This document shows positions 26,503-35,922 of a DNA stretch of 64,000 nucleotides, piece by piece (positions within the stretch are counted from its first letter, which is position 1; each line of letters starts with the position of its first letter). Source of the DNA: Labrys sp. WJW (GTDB taxonomy: Bacteria > Pseudomonadota > Alphaproteobacteria > Rhizobiales > Labraceae); NCBI RefSeq assembly GCF_001676615.1, contig NZ_LYXZ01000022.1, positions 171,455-235,454 of the forward strand, read 5' to 3'. Under the pieces are notes generated by a model. It was not told where the DNA came from and searched no databases. It saw only the letters and a program-made list of their open reading frames with translations. The translations under genes and the position numbers were made by a program.

Positions 26503-26590
26503 GTCATCACCGGACTTGTCCCGGGCATCCAGATACCGCAATTCGTCGAGATCGCGGCGCCTGGATGCCCGGGACGAACCCGGTGATGAC
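26503..26590. repeat. Palindromic repeat, class GTCATCACCGG, in the gap 26309-26646
   Basis: Near-perfect 30-base inverted arms start GTCATCACCGGACTTGTCCC and end GGGACGAACCCGGTGATGAC, with CGGGCATCCAG/CTGGATGCCCG inside. Apart from this hairpin the 338-base gap between the SDR and the ATPase gene holds nothing I can name; the part next to the SDR start should contain its leader. Confidence 0.78.
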
Positions 26591-26646
26591 AAAGGTCGAG
26601 GTGCCCGCGATCATTCGGCCAGTTTCGGAGCCAACGCGCCCGAAAA

Positions 26647-27648
<1,002 letters not shown>

Positions 27649-27683
27649 TTATGCAGCTCCCCATTCTGACATGTTGTTGTTCG

Positions 27684-28514
<831 letters not shown>

Positions 28515-28517
28515 GGC

Positions 28518-29384
28518 TCAGGCCTCCAGATTCTTGCCGATCATGCGGACGAGGAAGAAGGCGACGATATTGGCCAGGACCACGGCGACCAATGCGCCGG
28601 CCGAGGCCGCTCCGATATCGTGGTCGCCCGCTTCGGTGAGATAGACCAGGAAGGGCAGGTTGGCCGTGTTCAGGCTGCCATTGGTCGTGACCTTGATCTC
28701 GGCGAAGATGTTGAGGAGAAAGATGGTCTCGATCAGGATCACCACCGTGATCGCGCGCGAGAGATGCGGCAGCACGATGTAGAAGAAGTAGGAAAGCGGC
28801 TTGGCGCCGTCGAGCTGTGAGGCTTCCTTCTGCTCCTCGTCCAGCGACTGGATGGCGGTGAGCAGGATCAGGGTGGCGAAGGGCAACCACTGCCAGGCCA
28901 CGATGATGATGATCGACAGGAGCGGCCAGTTGGTGAACCAGATGACGACAGGCAGGTGGAGCACCTGCGACACCCAGGTCAGCATGCCGCCGTCGGCATT
29001 CATGAACAGGTTCTTCCAGATCAGCGCGGCCACCGTCGGCATCACGAAGAACGGCGCCAGCACCATCAGGCGCACGATGCCCTGGCCGGCGAAGGGCTGA
29101 TCCATCAGGAGGGCGATCAGGATGCCGCCGACGATGGTGATGGCAAGCACGGAGCCGACGATCAGCAGCGAGACGCCCAGCGATTTGAAGAAGGTGGGGT
29201 CCGTCAGGAAGTAAGTGTAGTTCCCGAAGCTGTTCCAGTAGAAATTCGTCGGATCGTCGAGCGTATAGTTGTTCAGAGAATAATAGATCGTCAGGACGAG
29301 CGGAACGATCATCCAGATGAAGAGCATGATGACCGAGGGCGCGACGGCCACCCTGGCGAGCACACGCGTCTGCTGCGTTGCCAT
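28518..29384 (-). CDS. Polyol/sugar ABC importer permease, MalF type
   Basis: 288 residues from ATG 29384, where GGGGAGGACC stands upstream; the frame extends 45 bases further without a ribosome site. Six transmembrane segments, starting VAPSVIMLFIWMIVPLVLTI, and the EAA loop EASQLDGAKPLSYFFYIVLP. It forms the membrane channel with the MalG-type partner. It is preceded by a 250-base gap with a hairpin and a D-type repeat that separates it from the binding-protein gene. Confidence 0.92.
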   Translation of the reverse strand: MATQQTRVLARVAVAPSVIMLFIWMIVPLVLTIYYSLNNYTLDDPTNFYWNSFGNYTYFLTDPTFFKSLGVSLLIVGSVLAITIVGGILIALLMDQPFAGQGIVRLMVLAPFFVMPTVAALIWKNLFMNADGGMLTWVSQVLHLPVVIWFTNWPLLSIIIIVAWQWLPFATLILLTAIQSLDEEQKEASQLDGAKPLSYFFYIVLPHLSRAITVVILIETIFLLNIFAEIKVTTNGSLNTANLPFLVYLTEAGDHDIGAASAGALVAVVLANIVAFFLVRMIGKNLEA

Positions 29385-29423
29385 CTTGAGGTCCTCCCCA
29401 CAGACCAAATCTTGAATGTTCCC

Positions 29424-29540
29424 GAGCAAAGCGCGTTCAGGCTCGAACGCCTATTTGATCTGGTTCTTTGCTTTGATGCGTCCTGGCATTCCTGGTGATC
29501 CCGCACGGTCCCGGCGATCTCCACGAAGCGCAAAACGCTT
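29424..29540 (-). repeat. Dispersed two-hairpin repeat, copy D2 (diverged, reverse)
   Basis: GAGCAAAGCGCGTTCAGG, the stem GCGTTC/GAACGC, TTCTTTGCTTTGATGCGTCC and AGCGCAAAACGCTTTCG follow the family order in reverse. It is longer than other copies because the second hairpin is diverged. It sits inside the polyol transport operon between the binding-protein and permease genes. Confidence 0.6.
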
Positions 29541-29561
29541 TCGTTCAAGTCTTTGAAAGGG

Positions 29562-29593
29562 GGCTGTCCCGGTGATGAAGGGCCGGGACAGCC
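29562..29593 (-). terminator. Stem-loop after the binding-protein gene, inside the operon
   Basis: GGCTGTCCCGG and CCGGGACAGCC form a perfect 11-base stem with a ten-base loop, 44 bases after the stop codon of the binding-protein gene. No T-tract follows on the minus strand, so it looks like a 3' stabilising or attenuating hairpin rather than a full terminator. Such hairpins often keep periplasmic receptors more abundant than their permeases. Confidence 0.6.
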
Positions 29594-29636
29594 AAGTTTC
29601 AGGAGGGGCGATGAGCCCCGTCCCGGGAGGAAGGGG

Positions 29637-30965
29637 TCATTTGATGTAGCCGGCCTTGGTCATGGTCCGGGTCACCAGCTTCTGCGATGCCGCAAGGGCG
29701 TCATCGATCGAGGCAGAACCGGCCAGCGCCGAGGAGAACTGCTGGCCCACCGAGGTGCCCATGCCCTGGAACTCGGGAATGGCCACGAACTGCACGCCGA
29801 CATAGGGCACCGGCTTGACGGTGGGATGGGTCGGATCGGCCGACATGATCGAATCCAGCGTCAGCTTGGCGAAGGGGGCAGCCTTCTGGTAGTCGGGATT
29901 GTTGTAGAGCGAGGCGCGGGTTCCGGGAGGTGCCGCAGCCCAGTTGCCTTCGGTCTTGGCCACCAAGGCCGAGTAGTCCTTGCTGGTCGCCCAGGCGATG
30001 AACTTCTCGGCGGCTTCCACCTTCTGCGAGCCGGCGGGGACGGCGAGCGACCAGGCCCACAGCCAATTGGCGTTCTTACCCAGGCCCGTATTCGGGGCGA
30101 GGGCGAAGCCGACCTTGTCGGACACGGTCGATTGCTTGGGATCGGTCACGAAGCCGGCGGCCACCGTGGCGTCGATCCACATCGCGCATTTGCCCTGGTT
30201 GAACAGGGTGAGGTTCTCGTTGAAGCCGTTGGAGGAAGCGTCCGGCGGGCCGGCTTCCTTGAGCAGGTTCACATAGAAGGTGAGGGTCGCCTTCCATTCG
30301 GGCTGGTCGAACTGGGGCTTCCAGCTTTCGTCGAACCAGCGAGCACCGAAGGAGTTCGACATGGCGGTGAGGAAGGCCATGTTCTCACCCCAGCCGGCCT
30401 TGCCGCGCAGGCAGATGCCGTAGGTGTCGGCGGTCTTCAGCTTCTTGGCGGCGTCGGCCACGAAGTCCCAGGTCGGACTGTCGGGCATCTTCAGCCCGGC
30501 CTTCTCGAACAGGTCCTTGCGATACATGATCATCGAGGACTCGCCGTAGAACGGAGCGGCGTAGAGCTTGCCTTCATAGGTCAGACCGTCGCGGATCGGC
30601 TTGATCAGATCATTGGCGTCATAGTTGTCGCCGAGCTTGTCGAGCGCAACCAACCAACCTTTCTTGGCCCAGATCGGCACTTCATAGGTACCGATGGTGA
30701 GGATGTCGAACTGGCCGGCCTTGGTGGCGATGTCGGTCGTCACCTTCTCGCGCAGGGCATTCTCCTCGAGGGTGACCCAGTTCAGCGTGATGTCCGGATT
30801 GGCCTTGGTGAAATCCTCCGAAAGCTTCTGCATCCGGACCATGTCGCCATTGTTCACCGTGGCGATCGTCAGCGTCTCGGCAGCGCCGGCCATCGAGGAC
30901 CAGGCGAGAGAAACGCCGCAGGCAAGCGCGCCTGCAAGCGAAATCAGTGATTTTGCCGTTTGCAC
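29637..30965 (-). CDS. Polyol/sugar ABC transporter substrate-binding protein (SmoE-like)
   Basis: 442 residues starting at GTG 30965 with GGGAGG seven bases upstream. A signal peptide ends near residue 28 (MAGAAET). The mature N-terminus TLTIATVNNGDMVRMQKLS and the segment VTLEENALREKVTTDIATK are characteristic of family 1 receptors for sorbitol, mannitol and related polyols in Alphaproteobacteria. FYGESSMIMYRKDLFEKAGL is the hinge region. It is the first gene of the transport operon. The substrate is inferred from the SorC, SDR and mannitol dehydrogenase neighbours. Confidence 0.9.
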   Translation of the reverse strand: MQTAKSLISLAGALACGVSLAWSSMAGAAETLTIATVNNGDMVRMQKLSEDFTKANPDITLNWVTLEENALREKVTTDIATKAGQFDILTIGTYEVPIWAKKGWLVALDKLGDNYDANDLIKPIRDGLTYEGKLYAAPFYGESSMIMYRKDLFEKAGLKMPDSPTWDFVADAAKKLKTADTYGICLRGKAGWGENMAFLTAMSNSFGARWFDESWKPQFDQPEWKATLTFYVNLLKEAGPPDASSNGFNENLTLFNQGKCAMWIDATVAAGFVTDPKQSTVSDKVGFALAPNTGLGKNANWLWAWSLAVPAGSQKVEAAEKFIAWATSKDYSALVAKTEGNWAAAPPGTRASLYNNPDYQKAAPFAKLTLDSIMSADPTHPTVKPVPYVGVQFVAIPEFQGMGTSVGQQFSSALAGSASIDDALAASQKLVTRTMTKAGYIK

Positions 30966-31166
30966 CAGAACCTCCCGTTAAAAATGCGCACCGCTTGTCA
31001 CGGCTTGTGGGCGTGGGCAGACGCCCAATACAAGAGCATATTCTCAGCGGTGCGGCTTAATGTCAAGTTGTCTCATGCGCCGGGATTGCGCCTGAGAGGC
31101 AGGCAGGTGCCAGTGCGCGCGGAAAAGAACCGCGCGTCGGTCGATTTTCGGTTTTGGGCAGGGGCG

Positions 31167-31269
31167 AAGCGTTTTGCGATCCCAGGGAATCGCCTAGAAT
31201 CGCAAAGACGCGTCGAACCAAAGAGCTAGAGCAAGCAAGCGTTCACACCTGAACGCATTTTTGCTCTAG
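31167..31269 (+). repeat. Dispersed two-hairpin repeat, copy D3
   Basis: One of the best copies. First hairpin TTTGCGAT/ATCGCAAA, linker GACGCGTCGAACCAAAGAGC, then a long second hairpin with outer stem CTAGAGCA/TGCTCTAG and inner stem GCGTTCA/TGAACGC. Its right end contains the TAG stop codon of the SorC gene on the other strand. The rest of the 300-base gap 30966-31265 must hold the promoter of the binding-protein operon. Confidence 0.85.
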
Positions 31270-32222
31270 GTCTGTTCGAGCAGAGCTGTGGCGGTCTGTT
31301 CGTCGGTGATCAGGCCGGAAAGCAGGTCGCCCTTCAGGGCGGCGCGGATGGGTGCGATCTTGCGCTGGCCGGCGGCGACGCCGACCACCGGCACGAGGCG
31401 TGCCAGCCGGTCGGGACGGAAGCCGGGCAGGCGCTCGGTATAATCGTTCTGCAGGATGCGGCCGTTACGGTCGAAGGGCCAGGCGGCGATCTCGCCGATG
31501 GCGCCGTTCTCGATCAGATAGTGCATTTCCGATTCCAGCACGAAGCCGTCCTGGTGGATCGGAGAACCGTAGCTGACGTCGCTGACGCCGACATAGACGG
31601 CCCGCGCCGTCTCCACCAGATCCTGCAGCAAAGTGTGCACCGGCTGGCTTCTCAGGGCCTGGCAATGCTCGATGGTGTCGGCAAGCACCGGCATCTGCAG
31701 CGGGTAACATTTGGCGTCGAGCTTGTCGGCCAGGCGCATGGCAATCTCGAAGGGGCTGACGCAGCCGTCGCGCGCGGCATTGCCGACGATCGAGACCATC
31801 TTGAGGTCGGGGCGTGGCTTGGCCGAGATCTCGCGGACCATACGCAGCAAGGTACGTCCGGTCGAAAAGCCGAATACGCCCGAACCGCGCTGGCCGAACT
31901 GGGTTTCCAGGATCTGCGCGGCGGCCAGCCCGACCGCCGCCAAGGGGTCGTGCAGGCCGTTTGGCACCACCTCGCAGATGGTCAGGCCGTAGCGTTCGCG
32001 CAACTGCTTGGCCAGGGCAGTGCATTCGGCGACGGGGCTCTGGATGCGAAACTCGATCACGCGTTCCGAGACGGCCAGCGCGACCAGGCGCTGCACGCTC
32101 TGGCGCGAAATATCGAATTGGGCGGCGATCTCGTCCTGGGTCGCTCCGTCGATATAGTAGAGCCAGGCCGCGCGGGTAGCGAGATCGAGCTTGCGGCTCT
32201 GCAGGTCTCCGAGGTCGCTCAT
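31266..32222 (-). CDS. SorC/DeoR-family sugar-binding transcriptional regulator
   Basis: 318 residues from ATG 32222, with GGAGGG about ten bases upstream; a TTG 30 bases earlier is less likely. The N-terminal helix-turn-helix reads GATQDEIAAQFDISRQSVQR (about 26-45). The remainder is the SorC effector domain, with GSGVFGFSTGRTLLRMV and VSIVGNAARDGCVS lining a sugar-phosphate pocket. SorC proteins control sorbitol and related polyol operons in response to the phosphorylated sugar or polyol. It is immediately upstream of and parallel to the transport operon and is its likely regulator. Its stop codon lies in repeat D3. Confidence 0.92.
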   Translation of the reverse strand: MSDLGDLQSRKLDLATRAAWLYYIDGATQDEIAAQFDISRQSVQRLVALAVSERVIEFRIQSPVAECTALAKQLRERYGLTICEVVPNGLHDPLAAVGLAAAQILETQFGQRGSGVFGFSTGRTLLRMVREISAKPRPDLKMVSIVGNAARDGCVSPFEIAMRLADKLDAKCYPLQMPVLADTIEHCQALRSQPVHTLLQDLVETARAVYVGVSDVSYGSPIHQDGFVLESEMHYLIENGAIGEIAAWPFDRNGRILQNDYTERLPGFRPDRLARLVPVVGVAAGQRKIAPIRAALKGDLLSGLITDEQTATALLEQT

Positions 32223-32398
32223 AATGTCCCATCCCTCCGAGTATTTGCCCAAGCTGGTTGCGAACGCCCAGATTTATAACCTAGAATGCATTCATCGGGT
32301 AGCGGCGCAAGCGTCGGCATCGAGCAAAGGTACGATTTTAGTCCCGTAACGTTCGGGACAGGCCTCGATGGGAACGCTTCTGGCATTGGAGATGGGGG

Positions 32399-32812
32399 TT
32401 AGCGCAGCTTGTCCAGCAGCCCGCGTAGCGTGCCGCGCTCGGCATCGCTGAGCGGCGCCAGCGTAAGATCGGTGACGGCGGAGGCCTTGGCCACCAATTG
32501 TGCGTAGAGAGCCTCGCCCGAAGCGGACAGGGAGAGGACGAGGCGGCGGCGATCCTCGGCATCGGGCCTGGTCTCGATCAGGCCGCGGCGGGACAGCCGC
32601 TCGACTACGCCCTTGACGGTGGCGACGTCCATGGCCGTGAGCCGACCCAGGAGATTTTGGGAGGAGGTGCCGAGCTCGGCAAGCTTGGCCAGCACTGCCC
32701 ATTGCATCGGAGTCAGGTCCTCGCCGAGGCCGTCGGAGAACAGGACGGCATGCCGCTGGTAGACTTGCCTCAGAATGAAGCCAATCTGATCGTCCAGTCT
32801 GTAATCGGTCAT
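32399..32812 (-). CDS. MarR-family transcriptional regulator
   Basis: 137 residues, normal MarR length. Winged-helix features are DLTPMQWAVLAKLAELGTSS (with the following QNLLGRLTAMDVATVKGVVE) and the wing ETRPDAEDRRRLVLSLS. The N-terminal YRLDDQIGFILRQVYQRH is typical of the HpaR/BadR-like branch that senses aromatic acids. It has no metabolic partner next to it except the reductase gene upstream. A long perfect inverted repeat begins 11 bases before its start codon and may be its operator or a transcription hairpin. Confidence 0.9.
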   Translation of the reverse strand: MTDYRLDDQIGFILRQVYQRHAVLFSDGLGEDLTPMQWAVLAKLAELGTSSQNLLGRLTAMDVATVKGVVERLSRRGLIETRPDAEDRRRLVLSLSASGEALYAQLVAKASAVTDLTLAPLSDAERGTLRGLLDKLR

Positions 32813-32822
32813 GGCATTCCAA

Positions 32823-32872
32823 GCAGAATTTCTCGATATTGCCCACGAATGGGCGATATCGAGAAATTCTGC
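32823..32872. repeat. Long perfect inverted repeat H1 upstream of marR
   Basis: GCAGAATTTCTCGATAT (32823-32839) and ATATCGAGAAATTCTGC (32856-32872) are perfect 17-base arms, with GCCC/GGGC pairing inside. It lies in the leader or promoter of the MarR gene. Confidence 0.8.
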
Positions 32873-32888
32873 AAGCGTTTGAAATTCT

Positions 32889-32935
32889 GCAGATTCCTCC
32901 CGATCGAGCCTGTGGTTCGATCGGGAGGAATCTGC
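32889..32935. repeat. Palindromic repeat H2, downstream of fpr
   Basis: Perfect 19-base arms, GCAGATTCCTCCCGATCGA and TCGATCGGGAGGAATCTGC, with a nine-base loop. It is the same family as H3 at 33761; the three differences between them are all compensated in the other arm. It ends 32 bases after the reductase stop codon, so it could also end that transcript. Confidence 0.85.
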
Positions 32936-32966
32936 CTGGCGGCGAATCGAGGCGTGGACGCCGAGC

Positions 32967-33740
32967 CTACTTGTCCACGAAGGCCTTTTCGATCACGAAA
33001 TCGCCCGGCTCGCCATGATTGCCCTCGACGGCCCCACGTTCTTCCAGAAGGCCCTTGAGGTCGCGCAGCATTTCGGGGCTGCCGCAGATCATCACACGGT
33101 CTTGCTCGACGTCGAGCGGCGGCAGGCCGATATCCTCGAACAGCTTTTCGGACTTGATCAGGTCGGTGATGCGGCCGGTGTTGCGGAACGCCTCGCGCGT
33201 CACGGTCGGATAATAGATGAGCTGCTCGCGCACGGCCTCGCCCAGGAACTCATGGGCGGGAAGCTCATGGGTGATGCGCTCACCATAGGCCAGTTCCTGG
33301 ACCTGGCGGCAGCCATGGATCAGCACGATCTTCTCGAAGCGGGCATAGGTCTCCGGATCCTTGATCAGGCTGAGGAAGGGAGCAAGCCCGGTGCCGGTGC
33401 CGACCAGGTAGAGGTTGCGGCCGGGCTTGAGGTTGTCGAGCAGCAGCGTGCCGGTGGCCTTGCGGCCGACGATGATGGCATCGCCTTCCTTCAGATGCTG
33501 CAGCCGCGAGGTCAACGGCCCGTCCTGAACCTTGATGGAGAAGAATTCGAGCGTTTCTTCGTGGTTGGCGCTGACGAGGCTGTAGGCGCGCAGCAGGGGA
33601 CGGCCATTGACCGGCAGGCCGATCATGGTGAACTGGCCGTTCTCGAAGCGGAAGCCCGGATCGCGCGTGGTGGTGAAACTGAACAGCCTGTCGGTCCAAT
33701 GATGGACGCTCAGAACCCGTTCCTCGTTGAAATTGCTCAT
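32967..33740 (-). CDS. fpr: Ferredoxin/flavodoxin-NADP+ reductase
   Basis: 257 residues, the standard length for bacterial Fpr. The FAD-binding motif RAYSL (51-55), the NADP-binding GTGTGLAPF (114-122), MICGSPEM and the C-terminal EKAFVDK are all present. It transfers electrons between NADPH and ferredoxin or flavodoxin, often during oxidative stress. It is flanked on both sides by the same palindromic repeat family (H2 and H3) and sits between the SorC side and the mannitol dehydrogenase side of the polyol locus. Confidence 0.95.
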   Translation of the reverse strand: MSNFNEERVLSVHHWTDRLFSFTTTRDPGFRFENGQFTMIGLPVNGRPLLRAYSLVSANHEETLEFFSIKVQDGPLTSRLQHLKEGDAIIVGRKATGTLLLDNLKPGRNLYLVGTGTGLAPFLSLIKDPETYARFEKIVLIHGCRQVQELAYGERITHELPAHEFLGEAVREQLIYYPTVTREAFRNTGRITDLIKSEKLFEDIGLPPLDVEQDRVMICGSPEMLRDLKGLLEERGAVEGNHGEPGDFVIEKAFVDK

Positions 33741-33760
33741 GCTGGCCGCCTTGCCACTAG

Positions 33761-33806
33761 GCAGGTTCCTCCTGATCGGACCGCGGCCCGATCAGGAGGA
33801 ACCTGC
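33761..33806. repeat. Palindromic repeat H3, upstream of fpr
   Basis: Perfect 19-base arms, GCAGGTTCCTCCTGATCGG and CCGATCAGGAGGAACCTGC, around an eight-base loop, beginning 20 bases before the fpr start codon. Homologous to H2 with three co-varying base pairs. Confidence 0.85.
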
Positions 33807-33822
33807 AGGATATCAAACTTTC

Positions 33823-33870
33823 CAGAGTGTCCTGGCGAGGCTCGTCCATGGGCCTCGCCAGGAAACTCTG
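33823..33870. repeat. Inverted repeat H4 next to H3
   Basis: CAGAGTGTCCTGGCGAGGC and GCCTCGCCAGGAAACTCTG pair over 19 bases with one mismatch around a ten-base loop. It follows H3 by 16 bases, so a pair of hairpins precedes fpr just as a pair (H2, H1) follows it. Confidence 0.75.
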
Positions 33871-34034
33871 TCCAGGTCGTCACTCATTCTCACCGAGGAG
33901 ATATCCGCAAATAATCTGGCAATCAAATAAATAAACAAGGAATTGCGTGAATTAGAACCGATCCACGGTGGACGCCCTGATTTTAGGCAAAATTCGTTAG
34001 TGTGCAAATGAATTTTCGAGCTGAAAAATGACCA

Positions 34035-34092
34035 CCTGCAACAAGTCCTTGCCAAAATGCCGGAAGGAGGGGCAAGTATAGGTTGTTGCAGG
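34035..34092. other. Two-stem structure in the gap between fpr and mannitol dehydrogenase
   Basis: CCTGCAACA (34035) pairs with TGTTGCAGG (to 34092), and inside it CTTGCC pairs with GGCAAG. The rest of the 620-base gap 33741-34363 holds hairpins H3 and H4, an AT-rich stretch at about 33900-34020 likely to contain promoters, and repeat D4. The two-stem structure could be an RNA leader element or an operator; I do not recognise it. Confidence 0.5.
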
Positions 34093-34223
34093 CACGCCTT
34101 CGGATTGCGGTCGGGCGTCGCCGCTTTCAGCTGGACGAGAACAGGAGGGGCAGCCCCGTTCCCGGTCCGGCATCCATCACCGAAGCATGGAGGCTCGGGC
34201 AGGCCCGTCTTGCCGGCTCGAGC

Positions 34224-34327
34224 TAGAGCAAAGCGCGTTTAACCGTAAACGCTTCGTTGCTCTAACTCTTTGTTTTGACGCGCCTTTGCGATTCCTGATG
34301 ATGCATCGGATCGCAAGACGCTTTTGC
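34224..34327 (-). repeat. Dispersed two-hairpin repeat, copy D4 (reverse)
   Basis: Outer stem TAGAGCAA/TTGCTCTA and inner stem GCGTTTA/TAAACGC, where other copies have GCGTTCA/TGAACGC, so one base pair has changed on both sides. The linker AACTCTTTGTTTTGACGCGC and the second hairpin CTTTGCGAT/ATCGCAAG follow. It ends 36 bases before the mannitol dehydrogenase start. Confidence 0.85.
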
Positions 34328-34363
34328 GACAGACGGCGCCGGATCGCGGCTGCCGCCGCCATC

Positions 34364-35860
34364 ATGGAGACGATCTTGAAGAAGCTTTCCTCGAAGACCC
34401 TCGGAAGCCTCGGCGCTGCCATCGCCGTTCCCGGGTATGATCGTTCCGCCGTGCGTCCGGGCATCGTGCATTTCGGCCTCGGCAATTTCCATCGCGTTCA
34501 TCAGGCCGTCTATGTCGATCGCTGCCTGCACAAGCCCGGCAATGAAGGCTGGGGCATCTGCGGTGTCGAACTGATCGACGTCCCCGCCACCCGGGCCAAG
34601 GCTGAGGCCTATCGTGCCCAGGATTGCCTCTACACCGTCACCGAATATGCGCCCGACGGCGCGGCGGCCACTCGCGTGATCGGTGCCATGGTGGACTATC
34701 TCCATGCGCCCGACGATCCCGAAGCCGTGCTGGCCCGCCTCAGCCATGCCGATACCCGCATCGTCTCGCTGACGATCACCGAGGGCGGCTACAACCTCGA
34801 CGAGACCACCGGCGTGTTCAAGCTCGATACGCCGGAGGTGGCGCTCGACCTGGCCGGCGGTCCGCCGCGCACGGCCTTCGGCTATATCGTCGAGGCCCTG
34901 CGGCGCCGGCGCGAACAGGGGACGAAACCGTTCACGGTGATGTCTTGCGACAATCTCCGCCACAATGGCGGTACGGCGCGCAAGGCCATCGTCTCCTTTG
35001 CCCGCGCTCGCGATGCCGGGCTCGCGGCCTGGATCGAAGCCGAGGTCGATTTCCCCAATTCGATGGTCGACCGCATCGCGCCGCAGATTCCGCCCGAGGT
35101 AAAGGAGCGCCTCAACAAGCGCAGCGACATCGACGATGCCGTGCCCGCTCTGGGGGAAACTTTCAGCCAATGGGTGCTGGAAGACGATTTCCGGGCCGGG
35201 CGCCCGCCCTTCGAAGAGGTCGGGGTCGAAATGCGCGACGATGTGCCGGCCTTCGAGTTCATGAAGGGGCGCATGCTCAACGCCTCACACATCCTGCTGG
35301 CCATGCCCGGCATCCTCCTGGGTTACCGCATCGTGCATGAGGCGCTCGGTGACACCCGCCTGTATCGGCTCCTGGAAACCTTCCTCGATCGCGATGCGAT
35401 TCCCCGCATCGAGGGGCCGAAGGGCGTCTCGCTGGAGGCGTACAAGAACGCGGTGCTCGAGCGCTTCTCCAACCCGGCGATCAATGATCAACTGCTGCGC
35501 ATCGCCTTCGACACCACGGCCAAGATCCCGGTCTTCCACTCCAGGACCCTGGAAATGCTGCTGGCCGATGGCGGCGACCTCCGGCGCGAGGCCTTCTTCC
35601 TTGCCTGTTTCGGGGCCTATCTCAATGGCAAGGACGACAGGGGCGAGGCTTTCGATGTCGTCGAGCCGCGCCTCAGCGAGCAAGACTGGGAGCTCGTCCG
35701 CGGCGGCAACCCGCTCGACCTCCTGCGCACCAGCCCCTTCGCCAAGCTCGGCCTCGCCGAGCATCTGGAATTCGCCAAGCTCTATGCCGGCTATGTCGCC
35801 TCAATCCAGGCGACGTCCGCCGGCCAGACCCTGGAGGCGCTGCTGGTCGAGACGGCGTGA
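34364..35860 (+). CDS. mtlK: Mannitol 2-dehydrogenase (long-chain polyol dehydrogenase)
   Basis: 498 residues from ATG 34364; a TTG at 34376 with GGAGA upstream is an alternative, and the frame upstream runs into repeat D4. Long-chain mannitol dehydrogenase features are PGIVHFGLGNFHRVHQAVYV (NAD-binding start), SCDNLRHNG, and the catalytic KGRMLNASH (Lys, Asn and His spaced K-x4-N-x2-H). The enzyme oxidises D-mannitol to D-fructose with NAD. It is divergent from fpr and lies 2.1 kb from the SorC-controlled polyol importer, with which it presumably works. Confidence 0.93.
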   Translation: METILKKLSSKTLGSLGAAIAVPGYDRSAVRPGIVHFGLGNFHRVHQAVYVDRCLHKPGNEGWGICGVELIDVPATRAKAEAYRAQDCLYTVTEYAPDGAAATRVIGAMVDYLHAPDDPEAVLARLSHADTRIVSLTITEGGYNLDETTGVFKLDTPEVALDLAGGPPRTAFGYIVEALRRRREQGTKPFTVMSCDNLRHNGGTARKAIVSFARARDAGLAAWIEAEVDFPNSMVDRIAPQIPPEVKERLNKRSDIDDAVPALGETFSQWVLEDDFRAGRPPFEEVGVEMRDDVPAFEFMKGRMLNASHILLAMPGILLGYRIVHEALGDTRLYRLLETFLDRDAIPRIEGPKGVSLEAYKNAVLERFSNPAINDQLLRIAFDTTAKIPVFHSRTLEMLLADGGDLRREAFFLACFGAYLNGKDDRGEAFDVVEPRLSEQDWELVRGGNPLDLLRTSPFAKLGLAEHLEFAKLYAGYVASIQATSAGQTLEALLVETA

Positions 35861-35874
35861 GGGGGGTATCGCAT

Positions 35875-35897
35875 CCTTCTCCCGCAAGGGGAGAAGG
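35875..35897. repeat. Short CCTTCTCCC hairpin after mtlK
   Basis: CCTTCTCCC and GGGAGAAGG separated by five bases, 14 bases after the mtlK stop. The same hairpin occurs twice in the element at 44427. It may act as a weak terminator. Confidence 0.65.
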
Positions 35898-35922
35898 CAG
35901 TCGCGATACATTCTGAAAAGCC

